64,000 bases of DNA, taken from positions 62,001-126,000 of the forward strand of contig JAHRWZ010000008.1 in assembly GCA_019104865.1 (NCBI GenBank), read 5' to 3'. Below are positions 1 to 10,952 of this stretch, one piece after another (the stretch's first letter is position 1; every line of letters starts with the position of its first letter). Made by a program: the position numbers and the translations under genes. A model generated the notes under the pieces. It worked only from the letters and a program-made list of their open reading frames with translations. It did not search any database and had not been told where the DNA came from. Source of the DNA: Castellaniella sp. GTDB taxonomy: Bacteria; Pseudomonadota; Gammaproteobacteria; Burkholderiales; Burkholderiaceae_B.

Positions 1-1
1 G

Positions 2-445
2 GGGTGCCCCATGGTGATCGATCCCAGCGGCGCCTATTTCCGGCCCGAGGGCCAGGGGTTCGTGATGGGGATTGCGCCGCCGCCAGACCAGGACCCGGAA
101 TGCGCAGACTTCGAGGTGCAGCACGCGCTCTTTGAAGAGCGGCTCTGGCCGCTGCTGGCCGCGCGGGTTCCCGCCTTCGAAGCCTTGCGCTGCATCCGCG
201 GCTGGGCGGGGCATTACGACATGAATCTGGTGGACCAGAATGTGATCCTGGGGTTGCATCCCGCGCTGGACAATCTGTATTTCGCCAATGGCTTCAGCGG
301 CCATGGCTTGCAGCAGGCACCGGCGGTGGGCCGCGCGCTGGCGGAACTGATCGTGTACGGTGGCTACCGCACGCTGGACTTGCGCCGCATGGGTTGGCAA
401 CGCATCCTGGAAAATCAGCCGATCATCGAAAAAAACGTGGTTTGA
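2..445 (+). CDS. FAD-dependent oxidoreductase, C-terminal part (partial)
   Basis: The reading frame is open from the first bases of the window, so only the last 148 or so codons are seen and the true start lies upstream. The piece has the C-terminal fold of the DAO/glycine-oxidase superfamily (FOXRED1-like): a cap segment with RGWAGHYDMN, then ANGFSGHGLQQAPAVGRA, the motif that closes over the FAD isoalloxazine ring. Such enzymes oxidise amines or amino acids with flavin; the substrate cannot be read from this fragment. A TPP-enzyme gene follows 61 bp downstream on the same strand and may share its transcript. Confidence 0.8.
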   Translation, partial: GCPMVIDPSGAYFRPEGQGFVMGIAPPPDQDPECADFEVQHALFEERLWPLLAARVPAFEALRCIRGWAGHYDMNLVDQNVILGLHPALDNLYFANGFSGHGLQQAPAVGRALAELIVYGGYRTLDLRRMGWQRILENQPIIEKNVV

Positions 446-506
446 ACATCCGCTGGATAACCATGGCCCGCGACAGGCAGGGCCTTTGATCAGGAGAAAA
501 CACATC

Positions 507-2180
507 ATGAGTCCGTCATCCTTGCCTGCGCGCCTCGCCGGCCACGTCCTGGTGGACCAGCTTCGCATCCATGGCACCGATCATGTGTTTTGCGTGCCGG
601 GGGAAAGCTACCTGCCGGTGCTCGACGGCCTGTTCGATGCCGACATCCAGGTCACGGTCTGCCGCCAGGAGGGCGGGGCGGCCATCATGGCCGCAGCCTA
701 TGGAAAACTGACCGGCAGGCCCGGGGTCTGTCTGGTGACACGCGCGCCCGGTGCCGCGAATGCGTTTGCGGGTGTGCACGTGGCGTCGCAGGATTCCACC
801 CCGATGATCCTGCTGGTGGGGCAGATCGACCGGGCCATGCGCGACCGCGAGGCCTTCCAGGAAATGGACTATCGCGCCGTGTTCGGCACGCAGGTCAAAT
901 GGGCGGCTCAGATCGATCAGGCCGAACGCATCCCGGAATACCTGTCGCGGGCTTTTCATGTGGCGCTGTCGGGGCGACCCGGCCCGGTGGTGCTGGCGCT
1001 GCCGGAAGACATGCTGGGCGAAACCATCGCGGTGGCCGACGCCCGTCCTTGCCGGGTGCCGGGCACGTTGCCGGCGCCGGCGCAGGTCCGCGATCTGGCC
1101 GACAGGCTGGCGCGCGCCGAGCGCCCTCTGGCGATCCTGGGCGGCAGCCGCTGGAACGATCAGGCCGTCCGGGCATTCGGCGCCTTTGCGCAGCGTCACG
1201 CGATTCCGGTGGCGGTGCAGTTCCGTCGCCAGATGCTGTGCCCTGTCGATCATCCCTGCTTCATCGGCGATCTGGGGTTGGGAGCCGATCCCCGGCTGCT
1301 GGCGGCCGTCCGCGAATCGGATCTGATCCTGGTCGTGGGCGGGCGCCTGTCCGAAGTCCCCAGCCAGGGCTACACCCTGCTCGACATCCCGGATCCGTCA
1401 CAGACCCTGATCCACGTGCATCCCGACATCGGTGAACTGAATCGCGTTTATCAGGCGGACGTGGCCATGGCGTGCGCGCCGGATGACTGGCTGCGCGCCA
1501 TCGAGGCCTGTGCGCCGACCGCCACAGCATCGCGCCGCCTGCGTTGTGAACGGCTGCATGCCGACCGTCAGGCTTGGAGCAATCCGTCCGCAGTGCGCCA
1601 TCCCGGGGCCCTGCAGATGGGGCTGGTGATGGAGCATCTGAACGCCGTGCTGCCCGATGATGCGATTCTGACCAACGGGGCGGGCAACTACGCCACGTGG
1701 CTGCACCGCTTCTATCGTTTCCGTGCCTATGGCACGCAGCTTGCGCCCACGTCCGGTTCGATGGGCTATGGCTTGCCGGCGGCCGTGGCCGCACAGCGCC
1801 TGCATCCGGATCGGCGCGTGGTGTGCTTCGCGGGGGACGGCTGCTTCATGATGCACGGCCAGGAATTCGCCACGGCCGTGCAGTATGGCCTGCCGATCAT
1901 CGTGATCCTGATCGACAACGGGATGCTGGGCACCATCCGGATGCACCAGGAACGGCGCTATCCAGGGCGGGTATCGGCTACGACGCTGCGCAACCCGGAT
2001 TTCGCCGCCTATGCGCACGCCTTCGGCGGCCATGGCGAACGCGTCGAGACGACCGCCGAATTCGCCCCGGCCCTGCAGCGGGCCTTCGACAGCGGCCTGC
2101 CGTCGATCCTGCACTGCCTGCTGGATCCCGAGGCCGTCACCCCGACGACGACGCTCAGCAAGCTGCGGGCAGGCGGCTGA
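507..2180 (+). CDS. Thiamine pyrophosphate-dependent enzyme, acetolactate synthase/benzoylformate decarboxylase-like
   Basis: The 557-residue protein has the three-domain layout of the IlvB/PDC superfamily. The N-terminal Pyr domain carries the catalytic Glu of CRQEGGAA (E55). A central TH3 domain follows, and the C-terminal PP domain has the ThDP/Mg motif GDGCF (about 443) through IDN (about 471). I chose the ATG at 507 because it follows an AGGAGAA ribosome site; a longer frame reaching back to 360 would overlap the upstream gene and lacks family similarity. It may be an acetolactate synthase-like paralogue, a 2-oxoacid decarboxylase or a lyase. No small regulatory subunit gene is adjacent, so a biosynthetic IlvB role is less likely. 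Its 3' end overlaps the convergent chemoreceptor gene by 26 bp. Confidence 0.85.
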   Translation: MSPSSLPARLAGHVLVDQLRIHGTDHVFCVPGESYLPVLDGLFDADIQVTVCRQEGGAAIMAAAYGKLTGRPGVCLVTRAPGAANAFAGVHVASQDSTPMILLVGQIDRAMRDREAFQEMDYRAVFGTQVKWAAQIDQAERIPEYLSRAFHVALSGRPGPVVLALPEDMLGETIAVADARPCRVPGTLPAPAQVRDLADRLARAERPLAILGGSRWNDQAVRAFGAFAQRHAIPVAVQFRRQMLCPVDHPCFIGDLGLGADPRLLAAVRESDLILVVGGRLSEVPSQGYTLLDIPDPSQTLIHVHPDIGELNRVYQADVAMACAPDDWLRAIEACAPTATASRRLRCERLHADRQAWSNPSAVRHPGALQMGLVMEHLNAVLPDDAILTNGAGNYATWLHRFYRFRAYGTQLAPTSGSMGYGLPAAVAAQRLHPDRRVVCFAGDGCFMMHGQEFATAVQYGLPIIVILIDNGMLGTIRMHQERRYPGRVSATTLRNPDFAAYAHAFGGHGERVETTAEFAPALQRAFDSGLPSILHCLLDPEAVTPTTTLSKLRAGG

Positions 2181-4200
2181 ACACCGGGTCCGCCTTGGGG
2201 ACGGCGCGGTCTGGCGCGGCGGACGGCAGCGCAGGCAGGGATGCCAGGGTATCGCCATCCCCAGTCCTGAAGACCGCCACGGTGTCGGCCAGGTGGTCGG
2301 CCTGGCTGCTCAACGAATCGGCTGCGGCAGCCGCTTCTTCCACCAGCGCCGCGTTTTGCTGGGTCACCTGGTCCATCTGGGTGATGGCCAGATTCACCTG
2401 GTCGATGCCGGTGGACTGTTCGTGCGATGCCGAGGCGATTTCGCCCATGATGTGGGTGACGCGCTCCACCGCGGTGAGGACTTCCTGCATCGTGGTACCG
2501 GCCTGGCTCGCTTGCTGCGAGCCGGACTGGATTTCCTGCGAGGTGGTTTCAATCAACTGCTTGATTTCGCGCGCTGCCTCGGCCGAACGCTGGGCGAGTG
2601 CGCGGACTTCGCTGGCCACGACGGCAAAGCCTTTGCCCTGTTCGCCGGCGCGGGCGGCTTCAACGGCCGCATTCAGTGCCAGGATATTGGTCTGGAAGGC
2701 GATTCCGTCGATGACCCCGATGATGTCGGTGATGCGCGCGGAGCTTTCGGTGATGCGCCGCATGGTGGCGACCATGCCATCGACCGCCAGTTCGCCCCGC
2801 TGCGCGGTGGCCGAAGCCCCCGCCGCGAGCTGGTCGGCCTGGCTGGCATTGTCGGCGTTCTGGCGCACGGCCGCCGCCAGTTGTTCCATGCTGGCGGCAG
2901 TTTCCTGCAGGGATGCCGCCTGCTCTTCCGTGCGGCTCGACAGATCTGTGTTGCCGGCCGCGATTTCCTGGGCCCCGGTATGGATCTCGCCGACGCTGTG
3001 GCGCACCTGGCGGATCATCCGCCGCAAGGCATCCTGGGTGCTGCGCAGGCTGTTGAGCAACAGATGCGCTTCGTTGTGGCTATCCGGTGGGCTGTCGGGG
3101 ACGGCTTGACCGAGGTCGCCATTGCCCAGTCGTTGCATGCCGGTGACGACTTCATGCACAGGCCGCAGGGTGCGGCGGGCCAGCCAGAAGATCGACAGGG
3201 CAATCAGCAGCGTGCCGGCCAGCATCAGGCCCAGCTGAACCCACATCTGGCGGTTGCTGTCGGCCAGGTAATCGTCGACAGGGCCGAAGCCGTAGATCAC
3301 CCAGTTCCAGTTGGGGATCGTTTTCCAGGACAGGAAGATCGGTTGTCTCGTGACGTAGACCTCCTGGGCGCCGATGGGTGCGCTGCGGAAAGCCTGGTTC
3401 ATGGTGGCAAAATCGTCGGGTGGATTGCCGACGCTGAGCAGGTCGCCGGGCTTGCCGAACTGGCCGGCAACCCGGACCCAGTCCGTCTTGTCCAGCGTGG
3501 GACGGATAACGAAGAGCTGTCCATGGTCCGCCAGCAGGGCGGCGGTCAGGTCTTTCAGGACGGGGTCGATTTGCGCGCTGATGTCCAGGCGGTCGACGAT
3601 ACCGCCATAGATGGTTCCATCCGTGCTCTTGAGCGGGTTGGTGGTCACCAGGTGCCATTTCCGGTCCACCAGCTCGGGCACGTCCACGGTGACGCCGTGA
3701 TCCAGTGCCTGGGCAATGGGATCGGCGGGATTCAGGATCTGTCCCAGAGCATGGTCGGGCTCGTCCTGGTATGCGCTGGCGATTCGCATCCAGCCCTTTG
3801 GGGTGCGGGCATACAGTTCGGTCGTCATGCCGGTGACGCTGCGCATCAGCGCGCGATTGCCGTTGAGTGATTTGCCCCCGGCGGCGAGGACCGGCATGCC
3901 GTTTTCGGTCTGGCCCGTGGGTTCGGGAACGCCGCCCAGGTAGCGGATCAGGACGGGATAGAGGGATTTGCTGCGTTCTTTGCCGATGTTGTAGATCAGC
4001 TGGAGGATGCGATCGTAGTCTTCCAGGCCCATCCGGTTGGTCGCGCCGACGTTGGCAATGGCTGTCTGGCGGCTTTGCCAGGTGACGATGGACGCCAGGG
4101 CCACCATGACCAGAACGGTCATGAGCGTGGCGGCCACGAACAGCTGCGTACCGAGGGTGGCATGGGACATGCGGCTGGTGCCGCGACGTCGCTTGAACAT
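2155..4200 (-). CDS. Methyl-accepting chemotaxis protein
   Basis: This is a 681-residue transmembrane chemoreceptor. A short basic N-terminus precedes TM1 (about 18-40). A large periplasmic domain of about 275 residues resembles Cache-type folds. TM2 is at about 318-340, followed by HAMP and a cytoplasmic signalling domain. The tip that contacts CheA/CheW is clear ([20 protein letters not shown], about 500-520). The tail is Ala/Pro-rich and lacks an NWETF-type pentapeptide for CheR/CheB docking. I start at the ATG at 4200 because GGAGAC lies just upstream; the frame runs 28 codons further but without a better site. The ligand is unknown. It ends inside the last codons of the convergent TPP-enzyme gene. 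Confidence 0.92.
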   Translation of the reverse strand: MFKRRRGTSRMSHATLGTQLFVAATLMTVLVMVALASIVTWQSRQTAIANVGATNRMGLEDYDRILQLIYNIGKERSKSLYPVLIRYLGGVPEPTGQTENGMPVLAAGGKSLNGNRALMRSVTGMTTELYARTPKGWMRIASAYQDEPDHALGQILNPADPIAQALDHGVTVDVPELVDRKWHLVTTNPLKSTDGTIYGGIVDRLDISAQIDPVLKDLTAALLADHGQLFVIRPTLDKTDWVRVAGQFGKPGDLLSVGNPPDDFATMNQAFRSAPIGAQEVYVTRQPIFLSWKTIPNWNWVIYGFGPVDDYLADSNRQMWVQLGLMLAGTLLIALSIFWLARRTLRPVHEVVTGMQRLGNGDLGQAVPDSPPDSHNEAHLLLNSLRSTQDALRRMIRQVRHSVGEIHTGAQEIAAGNTDLSSRTEEQAASLQETAASMEQLAAAVRQNADNASQADQLAAGASATAQRGELAVDGMVATMRRITESSARITDIIGVIDGIAFQTNILALNAAVEAARAGEQGKGFAVVASEVRALAQRSAEAAREIKQLIETTSQEIQSGSQQASQAGTTMQEVLTAVERVTHIMGEIASASHEQSTGIDQVNLAITQMDQVTQQNAALVEEAAAAADSLSSQADHLADTVAVFRTGDGDTLASLPALPSAAPDRAVPKADPVFSRLPAAC

Positions 4201-4505
4201 GGGTAGTCTCCGGACTGCAATGTATTTTGATTGGCAGGACGGCGGCATGCAATGTTCACTTGTCCCCGTAGCATAACGATACATGTCGGGTGGCGATCCG
4301 ATATTGCCAATACGAAATACAGCTTATTACCGGTGGCCAATATTGGCGGCGTCAGGGTTGAGATCCGCCCGGGATGGCCTGTCGCGGCTCTTGAAAACCC
4401 TGGCCATCATCCCCAACTGTCCGGACAGTCCGCCCCGCCTCGCATCTATCCTGCGCGGTGTCTGGGCGTTTTGCGATTTCAACGAACCATCCCATCATCC
4501 GCACC
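4201..4505. other. Intergenic region with two palindromes between the chemoreceptor gene and htpG
   Basis: This 305-bp stretch separates divergent genes and holds no convincing ORF. It contains a sigma-32-like promoter for htpG (listed separately) and two nearby dyads: TATTG-C-CAATA at 4302-4312 and the perfect 12-mer GCCAATATTGGC at 4336-4347. The shared TATTG/CCAATA core suggests binding sites for one regulator, but which protein is unknown. Confidence 0.5.
4390..4418 (+). promoter_or_regulatory. Sigma-32 (RpoH)-type heat-shock promoter of htpG
   Basis: CTTGAAA at 4390-4396 is followed after 14 bp by CCCCAACT at 4411-4418. The RpoH consensus is CTTGAAA, 11-16 bp, CCCCATnT. The match lies about 90 bp upstream of htpG, a classic RpoH target. 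The transcript would have a leader of about 80 nt. Confidence 0.75.
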
Positions 4506-6407
4506 ATGAGCCAAACAGATACCCAAACGGCCGAAACCCTGGGCTTTCAGGCCGAAGTCAAACAGCTGCTGCACCTGATGATCCATTCCTTGTACAGCAA
4601 CAAGGAAATCTTCCTGCGCGAACTCGTGTCGAACGCGTCCGATGCCTGCGACAAACTGCGCTTCGAGGCGATCGACCATCCGGAATGGCTGGAGGGCGAT
4701 GGCGAGCTGCACATCCGGGTCGAATTCGACAAGGCCGCGCGCACGATCACCATCACGGACAACGGCATCGGCTTGTCGCGCGACGAGGCCATCGCCAACC
4801 TGGGCACGATCGCGCGATCCGGCACACGGGAATTCTTTTCCCAACTGACCGGCGACAAACAAAAGGACGCCCAGCTGATCGGCCAGTTCGGCGTGGGCTT
4901 TTATTCGTCCTTCATCGTGGCTGAAAAGGTTTCGGTGCGCAGCCGCCGCGCCGATTTGCCGGCCTCCGAAGGCGTTCTGTGGGAATCCGATGGCCAGGGG
5001 GAATTTTCCGTCTCCGCCATTGAACAGGCGGCGCGTGGCACGTCCGTGACGCTGACCCTGCGCGCCGACGAGGACGATTTCCTGTCAGGCTGGAAACTGC
5101 GCGAGGTGCTGCGCCGCTATTCGGATCACATCTCCCTGCCCATCCAGATGAAGAAGGAAGAATGGGATGCGGAAAAGTCCGAACAGGTCACCCGGGACGA
5201 ATGGGAAACCGTCAATCAGGCTAACGCGCTGTGGACGCGGTCGAAATCCGACATCACCGACGAGCAGTACCAGGAGTTTTACAAGCACATCGCGCACGAC
5301 CCCGAAAATCCGCTGGCTTGGACGCACAACCGCGTCGAGGGCCGCAGCGAATACACCCAACTGCTGTATGTCCCGAAGCGCGCGCCTTTCGACCTGTACG
5401 ACCGCGATGCGCGCCGGGGCGTGAAGCTCTATATCAAACGCGTCTTCATCATGGACGATGCGGAACAGCTGCTGCCCACCTATCTGCGGTTCGTGCGCGG
5501 CGTGGTCGATTCCGCCGATCTGCCGCTGAACGTCTCGCGCGAGATCTTGCAGGAAAGCCGCGACGTGCGATCGATTCGCGAGGGCTGCGCCAAGCGCATC
5601 CTGAGTCTGCTGGAAGATCTGGCGAAGGACAAGCCCGAGGAATATACCGAGTTCTGGACGCAGTTCGGCCAGGTGCTCAAGGAAGGCGCGGGCGAGGACC
5701 CCGCCAACAAGGACCGCATTGCCGGCCTGATGCGCTTTGCTTCGACTCAGTCCGACAGCCCCGCGCAGACCGTCTCGCTGGCCGATTACATCGGCCGCAT
5801 GAAGAAAGGCCAGGACAAGATCTACTACCTGACGGCGGATTCCTACGCCGCCGCCGCGCACAGCCCGCATCTGGAAGTCTTCCGACGCAAGGGTCTGGAA
5901 GTCCTGCTGCTGTCCGACCGTGTCGACGAATGGATGCTGTCCTACCTGCGCGAATTCGAAGGCAAGTCCCTGGCGTCGGTCGCCAAGGGCGGTCTGGATC
6001 TGGACGCGCTGGCCGACGAGGCGGAAAAGAAGCAGCAGGCTGAAGTCGCCGAAGCCTTCAAGCCGACGATCGAGCGCCTGAAGGCGGCATTGGACGGGCG
6101 GGTCAAAGAGGTCCGCGCCACCGTCCGCCTGGTGGATTCGCCCGCCTGCGTGGTGGTCGATGAAAACGAGCTCAGCCCGCACCTGCTGCGCATGCTGAAG
6201 GCCGCCGGTCAGGAAGCCCCCGAGGTCAAGCCGATCCTCGAGGTCAACCCGCAGCACGCCCTGGTCAAGCGCCTGGAAGCGCAGCCGGATGCCACCTTTG
6301 GCGATTGGGCCGAACTGTTGCTGGATCAGGCCCTGCTCGCCGAAGGCGCGGCGCTGAAGGACCCGGCGTCGTTCGTGAAGCGGATGAACGCGCTGCTGCT
6401 GGCGTGA
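4506..6407 (+). CDS. htpG: Molecular chaperone HtpG (Hsp90)
   Basis: The protein has 633 residues, close to the 624 of E. coli HtpG. It is a dimeric cytosolic ATP-driven chaperone. The GHKL ATPase domain shows E39 with [11 protein letters not shown] (43-53), DNGIGL (85-90) and the lid motif [10 protein letters not shown] (126-135). The middle domain carries LNVSREILQ, and the C-terminal dimerisation region is complete. The ATG at 4506 gives an N-terminus aligned with the family ([20 protein letters not shown]); a GTG at 4458 would add 16 unrelated residues. No strong ribosome site is visible. A sigma-32-like promoter lies upstream. Confidence 0.97.
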   Translation: MSQTDTQTAETLGFQAEVKQLLHLMIHSLYSNKEIFLRELVSNASDACDKLRFEAIDHPEWLEGDGELHIRVEFDKAARTITITDNGIGLSRDEAIANLGTIARSGTREFFSQLTGDKQKDAQLIGQFGVGFYSSFIVAEKVSVRSRRADLPASEGVLWESDGQGEFSVSAIEQAARGTSVTLTLRADEDDFLSGWKLREVLRRYSDHISLPIQMKKEEWDAEKSEQVTRDEWETVNQANALWTRSKSDITDEQYQEFYKHIAHDPENPLAWTHNRVEGRSEYTQLLYVPKRAPFDLYDRDARRGVKLYIKRVFIMDDAEQLLPTYLRFVRGVVDSADLPLNVSREILQESRDVRSIREGCAKRILSLLEDLAKDKPEEYTEFWTQFGQVLKEGAGEDPANKDRIAGLMRFASTQSDSPAQTVSLADYIGRMKKGQDKIYYLTADSYAAAAHSPHLEVFRRKGLEVLLLSDRVDEWMLSYLREFEGKSLASVAKGGLDLDALADEAEKKQQAEVAEAFKPTIERLKAALDGRVKEVRATVRLVDSPACVVVDENELSPHLLRMLKAAGQEAPEVKPILEVNPQHALVKRLEAQPDATFGDWAELLLDQALLAEGAALKDPASFVKRMNALLLA

Positions 6408-6495
6408 TGGTGGCATGACCCCTTGCGTTCAGCGCAAGTGTCGTCTGGCCGGATGATCGATTGGCCCTGCTGCTGGGAACTGGAGGGCCATCCGG

Positions 6496-7413
6496 TCAGG
6501 CCGGGCCTGCCATTTTCGGCGACATCCTGGCCTGTGCGCGGGTCAGGATGTATTCGATGAAGGTTGATGTCGAGCGCGTGTGGTAGCGGTTGGGCATATA
6601 CAGCATGAACATCTCCGTGCCGAAGATGCTCAGGTACCAATCGTTCAGGGTGGTATCAACCTCGCCCCGCTCAATGTCGCTCTGGACCACATAATCCGGA
6701 ACGATCCCCATCCCTAGACCGGACAGGATCGCGCGATGCAGGAACAGGAAGTTTTCCGACATCAGCGTGGGTTCCAGAAGTACTTCCTGACGGTGCTGTT
6801 CCCGATAGGCGGACAGGCGCAACTGTCGTCCCGCTACGCCCGACGTAATGATCGGTGACTTGGGCAGATCTTCCAGACAGTCGGGAAGGCCATTGCGTTC
6901 CACATAGGCATGAGAGGCACAGGCGACATAACGTACCCGGCCCATCGAGCGGGCCACAAGATTCTGCGGAGGGTTGGACATGACTCGAACGGAGATGTCG
7001 ACTTCGTCACGCAGCATGTCGAGAATATGGTTCTCGAACATGACGTCCAGCACGATGCCGGGGTATAGCCGCTTGAAGTCCAGCAGCCAGCTTGTCATCA
7101 CGACTTCACCAAAACCACTGGGAATGCTCAGGCGGATCCGGCCACGCAGCATGTGACCGAGTTCGCGGACCGAGTCTTTGGCAATGGCCAGTTCAGTCTG
7201 GATTTTGCTGCCGTGCTCGTAAAGCCGCAGGCCGACTTCCGTCGGTTCGATGCGCCGGGTGGTGCGGCGCACTAGTTGCTGGCCCAGAGAGCGTTCTAGC
7301 CGGTTCAGGTGATAGCTGACATTGGCACGGGTCATTTTCAGGCGCCGGGCGGCCGCGCTGAGGTTGCCCGCGTCCAGGATTTCGACCAGAAAAATCAGGG
7401 ATTCCGCGTTCAT
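6496..7413 (-). CDS. LysR-family transcriptional regulator of the adjacent catabolic operon
   Basis: This 305-residue protein has an N-terminal winged HTH (about 1-60, with NLSAAARRLKMTRANVSYHLNRLE) and a periplasmic-binding-like effector domain. It is transcribed divergently from the 15-gene acyl-CoA operon that starts at 7597, the usual geometry for a LysR activator and its target. The 183-bp gap contains a perfect dyad with the T-N11-A LysR signature (7494-7508). The effector is probably the imported acid or its CoA ester, by inference. The gene converges with htpG, 88 bp away. Confidence 0.92.
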   Translation of the reverse strand: MNAESLIFLVEILDAGNLSAAARRLKMTRANVSYHLNRLERSLGQQLVRRTTRRIEPTEVGLRLYEHGSKIQTELAIAKDSVRELGHMLRGRIRLSIPSGFGEVVMTSWLLDFKRLYPGIVLDVMFENHILDMLRDEVDISVRVMSNPPQNLVARSMGRVRYVACASHAYVERNGLPDCLEDLPKSPIITSGVAGRQLRLSAYREQHRQEVLLEPTLMSENFLFLHRAILSGLGMGIVPDYVVQSDIERGEVDTTLNDWYLSIFGTEMFMLYMPNRYHTRSTSTFIEYILTRAQARMSPKMAGPA

Positions 7414-7493
7414 GAAGGCTGTCGATCAAAGTCGCCCGGGACCGGCTGATTGCAGGTAGTCCTAGCGTTTATACGATATTAGGAAAAATTTAT

Positions 7494-7508
7494 TTGACAG
7501 TGTGTCAA
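7494..7508. promoter_or_regulatory. Candidate LysR-regulator operator
   Basis: TTGACAGTGTGTCAA is a perfect dyad (arms TTGACA/TGTCAA, 3-bp centre) and contains the T-N11-A core of LysR boxes. It sits between the divergent lysR gene and the operon in an AT-rich patch. The left arm TTGACA could also serve as a -35 element for the operon, though no strong -10 is found at 17 bp. Confidence 0.55.
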
Positions 7509-7596
7509 CAATCTATGTCATTGTAAAGCGCATTGATCGATGAAAAAATGGTCCCACGTTCGAAGCACTTGAGTGCTCGATGAAGGAGACCCTGAC

Positions 7597-9735
7597 ATGA
7601 CGCTTCCCCAGAACTCGCCGACACAGCCGCTCGTCACCTGGCGGCGTGAAGGCCCGATGCTGGTCGTAACCATCGATCATCCGCCTGTCAATGCGCTGGG
7701 TGTCGAGGTTCGGCGCGGGTTGCTGGCGGCCATCGAGGCAGCAGAGGCTGACGCAAGCACCCAGGCCGTACTGCTGCTGGGCGCCGGTCGCAATTTCATC
7801 GCCGGCGCTGACATCCGCGAATTCGGCCAGCCGCCGCAGGCGCCTTTGCTGACCGATGTTTGCAACCGCGTCGAGGCCTGCGCCAAACCGGTGGTCGTCG
7901 CCATCCAGGGTGCCGCGCTCGGCGGCGGCCTGGAAGTCGCGTTAGCCGCGCATTACCGGCTGGCGTTGCCGGGCGCGAAATTCGGTTTGCCCGAAGTCAC
8001 GCTGGGATTGCTGCCGGGGGCCGGTGGCACGCAGCGCGCACCGCGCCTGATCGGTATCCAGGCGGCATTGACCCTGATGCTGGATGGCAAACCGATGGGC
8101 GTGCCTCAGGCGTTGCAATTGGGTCTGGTCGATCGACTGGGATCGACCGCCGACGCCTTGCAGGAAGGGCTGGTGTATACGCAGGAATTGCTGGCGGCCG
8201 GCGCGCCCGCGCGACCCACCCGGGACCGGCGGATTGCCGCGTCCGATGCCGATGCGGCGCGTCAGGCGATCGCTGCGGCGCGTGCCGCATTGGACAAGAA
8301 ATATCACGGTCTGTTTTCGCCGGCCCGGATCATCGATGCCGTCGAGGCGGTGCTGGATCAACCGTTCGACGCCGGCCTGCGCCTGGAGCGTGACAGTTTC
8401 CTGCAATGCCTGGATACCCCGCAGCGGCAGGCACTGGTCCATGCGTTCTTTGCCGAGCGTGAAGCGGCCAAAATTCCTGAAGCCAGCCGAGCGCAGCCAC
8501 GCCCCGTCGATCGCATCGGCATTGTGGGCGGCGGCACCATGGGGGCGGGCATTGCCGTCGCCATGCTGGACGCGGGCCTGCCGGTCGTCATGGTCGAGCG
8601 GGATGTCGAGAGCCTGGATCGTGGTCGCGCCAATGTCGCCAAGGTCTATGACAGCCTGGTGTCGCGTGGTCGGCTGGATCCGGCCGAACGTGACCGGCGC
8701 CTGGGCGGCTTCTCCGGTGCCACGGATTACATGGCTTTGTCGGCTGTGGATCTGGTGGTCGAGGCCGTGTTCGAGGATCTGGGCGTCAAGTCCGCCGTCT
8801 TTGCCGAGCTGGACCGGGTCTGCAAGCCCGGGGCGGTTCTGGCCACCAATACCTCGTATCTGGACATCAATCGGATCGCGGCAACGGTTTCCCGGCCGCG
8901 GGATGTCATCGGCCTGCATTTCTTTTCGCCCGCCAACATCATGAAGCTGCTGGAAATCGTGGTACCGGGCTCGGTCGCCGACGACGTCGTGGCCACCGGC
9001 TTTGCGCTGGCCAGGCGGCTGAAGAAGGTGGCCGTGCGGGCTGGCGTGTGCGATGGCTTCATCGGCAACCGTATCCTGGCCGTCTATCGCCAGGCGGCCG
9101 ACTATATGATGGCCGATGGTGCTTCGCCGTATCAGATCGACCGTGCCGTGCGCGATTTCGGATTCCCCATGGGGCCGTTCCAGGTCACGGATCTGGCGGG
9201 CGGCGACATCGGCTGGGCGACCCGCAAACGCCGGGCCGCGACGCGGGATCCCCTGCTGCGCTACGTGCCGGTCGCCGATCGTTTGTGCGAACGCGGCTGG
9301 TTTGGGCAGAAGACCGGGCGCGGCTGGTACCTGTATCCGGAAGGCAGCCGAACTGGTCAGGAAGACTCTGAAGTTCTGGCGATTGTGGCCGAGGAACGGA
9401 ACAAGATGGGTGCCGTGCAACGCAGCTTCACCAATGATGACATCCTGCGCCGCTACATGGCGGCCATGATCAACGAGGGTGCCAACGTCGTGCACGAAGG
9501 TATCGCATTACGGCCGCTGGATGTCGATGTCGCCATGCTGTACGGCTACGGTTTCCCGCGTCACCGTGGCGGCCCGATGCACTATGCCGATCAGGTGGGG
9601 CTGGACGTCATCCTGGCGGACATTCGCGCCTTTGCGGCGGAGGATCCCCATTTCTGGAAGCCGTCGCCTCTGCTGGTCGATCTGGCCGGGCGGGGCGGAC
9701 ATTTCAAAGACCTGAACCAGCTCAAAAAAATCTGA
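7597..9735 (+). CDS. Bifunctional enoyl-CoA hydratase / 3-hydroxyacyl-CoA dehydrogenase (PimF/FadJ-like)
   Basis: The 712-residue multifunctional enzyme hydrates 2-enoyl-CoA and oxidises the 3-hydroxyacyl-CoA with NAD. The N-terminal crotonase domain has the oxyanion region IAGADIREF and both catalytic glutamates (E113 in GGGLEVAL, E133 in [15 protein letters not shown]). The NAD-binding domain begins near 306 with [13 protein letters not shown] and carries the dehydrogenase His in GLHFFSPA. Two C-terminal HAD domains follow. I prefer the ATG at 7597, preceded by AAGGAGA, over an upstream start at 7573. It is the first gene of the operon, with the thiolase 11 bp downstream. Size and position match PimF of Rhodopseudomonas palustris. 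Confidence 0.95.
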   Translation: MTLPQNSPTQPLVTWRREGPMLVVTIDHPPVNALGVEVRRGLLAAIEAAEADASTQAVLLLGAGRNFIAGADIREFGQPPQAPLLTDVCNRVEACAKPVVVAIQGAALGGGLEVALAAHYRLALPGAKFGLPEVTLGLLPGAGGTQRAPRLIGIQAALTLMLDGKPMGVPQALQLGLVDRLGSTADALQEGLVYTQELLAAGAPARPTRDRRIAASDADAARQAIAAARAALDKKYHGLFSPARIIDAVEAVLDQPFDAGLRLERDSFLQCLDTPQRQALVHAFFAEREAAKIPEASRAQPRPVDRIGIVGGGTMGAGIAVAMLDAGLPVVMVERDVESLDRGRANVAKVYDSLVSRGRLDPAERDRRLGGFSGATDYMALSAVDLVVEAVFEDLGVKSAVFAELDRVCKPGAVLATNTSYLDINRIAATVSRPRDVIGLHFFSPANIMKLLEIVVPGSVADDVVATGFALARRLKKVAVRAGVCDGFIGNRILAVYRQAADYMMADGASPYQIDRAVRDFGFPMGPFQVTDLAGGDIGWATRKRRAATRDPLLRYVPVADRLCERGWFGQKTGRGWYLYPEGSRTGQEDSEVLAIVAEERNKMGAVQRSFTNDDILRRYMAAMINEGANVVHEGIALRPLDVDVAMLYGYGFPRHRGGPMHYADQVGLDVILADIRAFAAEDPHFWKPSPLLVDLAGRGGHFKDLNQLKKI

Positions 9736-9746
9736 GGAGACACCAC

Positions 9747-10937
9747 ATGCGAGAGGCAGTCATTGTTTCGACGGCCCGGACGCCGCTGACCAAGGCGCAC
9801 CGGGGCGAATTCAACATCACGCCGGGACCGACCTTGGCGGCGTTTGCCGTGCGCGCGGCCGTCGAGCGTTCGGGTATCGATCCCGCCCGCTTTGAGGACA
9901 TGATCCTGGGTTGCGGCTATCCGGAAGGCACGACGGGGCGCAATGTGGCGCGCCAGACCGTGATTCGCGCGGGGCTTCCAGTTACCACGGCAGGCACGAC
10001 CGTCAACCGCTTCTGTGCGTCGGGTCTGCAGGCCATTGCCATGGCGGCCGGACGCATCGTGCTGGAAGGCGTGCCCGCCATGATCGCGGGCGGCGTGGAA
10101 AGCTGCTCGCAGATCCAGGGACGCAGCGCCACTGATGCCGGGACCACTGGGATCGACCCGTGGATCGCCGAGCACAAGCCCGAACTCTACCTGTCGATGA
10201 TCCAGACGGCCGACATCGTCGCCCGGCGCTACGGGATCGCGCGCGAGGACCAGGATCGGTTCTCCGCCGAGAGCCAGCGCCGCACGGCGCTGGCTCAGGA
10301 AACCGGCGTGTTCCGCGACGAAATCATCCCCTGCACGACCATCATGGCGGTCAAGGACAAGGAAACCGGGGTGGTATCCCAGGTCGAGGTGACGGTGGAT
10401 CAGGATACCTGCAACCGTCCCGGGACGACCGTCGAAAGCCTTGCGAAGCTGGCTCCGATCATGGGGCCGGACCAGTTTGTCACGGCGGGCAATGCGTCCC
10501 AGCTGTCCGATGGCGCCTCGGCTTGCGTTCTGATGGAAGCGCGGGAAGCCGAACGTCTGGGCCTCGAGCCCCTGGGAGCCTTCCGGGGGCTGGCGGTCGC
10601 TGGCTGCGAGCCCGATGAAATGGGCATCGGCCCGGTGTTCGCCGTGCCACGCCTGCTGGAACGCTGCGGCCTGAAGGCCGACGACATCGGATTATGGGAA
10701 CTGAACGAGGCCTTTGCCTCGCAGGCCCTGTACTGCCAGCAGACCCTGGGCATCCCGCACGAGCGGTTGAACGTCAATGGTGGCGCCATTTCCATCGGCC
10801 ATCCCTTCGGCATGACTGGCGCGCGGCTGGCGGGTCATCTCCTGCTGGAAGGCCGGCGGCGCGGTGTGAAGTATGCCGTCGCCACCATGTGCATTGGCGG
10901 TGGCATGGGGGCAGCGGGGCTGTTCGAGATTTACTGA
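9747..10937 (+). CDS. Acetyl-CoA C-acyltransferase (thiolase)
   Basis: This 396-residue thiolase cleaves 3-ketoacyl-CoA with CoA, the last step of each beta-oxidation turn. The triad is present: nucleophile C90 (NRFCASGLQ), H352 ([16 protein letters not shown]) and acid/base C382 (TMCIGGGMG). The GHP and CxG motifs are of the degradative type. It follows the hydratase/dehydrogenase gene by 11 bp and precedes an acyl-CoA dehydrogenase gene by 15 bp. In the R. palustris pim operon the equivalent would be PimB. Acyl-chain preference cannot be read from sequence. Confidence 0.95.
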   Translation: MREAVIVSTARTPLTKAHRGEFNITPGPTLAAFAVRAAVERSGIDPARFEDMILGCGYPEGTTGRNVARQTVIRAGLPVTTAGTTVNRFCASGLQAIAMAAGRIVLEGVPAMIAGGVESCSQIQGRSATDAGTTGIDPWIAEHKPELYLSMIQTADIVARRYGIAREDQDRFSAESQRRTALAQETGVFRDEIIPCTTIMAVKDKETGVVSQVEVTVDQDTCNRPGTTVESLAKLAPIMGPDQFVTAGNASQLSDGASACVLMEAREAERLGLEPLGAFRGLAVAGCEPDEMGIGPVFAVPRLLERCGLKADDIGLWELNEAFASQALYCQQTLGIPHERLNVNGGAISIGHPFGMTGARLAGHLLLEGRRRGVKYAVATMCIGGGMGAAGLFEIY

Positions 10938-10952
10938 TCGCAAGGAAATCCA

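Noticed and set aside
7494..7508. Reading the lysR-operon dyad as an FNR box
   Set aside because: As TTGAC/GTCAA half-sites the spacer is 5 bp, not the 4 bp seen in the three FNR-type boxes, and the site lies next to a LysR gene.
7942..9495. A 517-codon antisense frame inside the hydratase/dehydrogenase gene
   Set aside because: No motif, no ribosome site, and composition typical of antisense frames.
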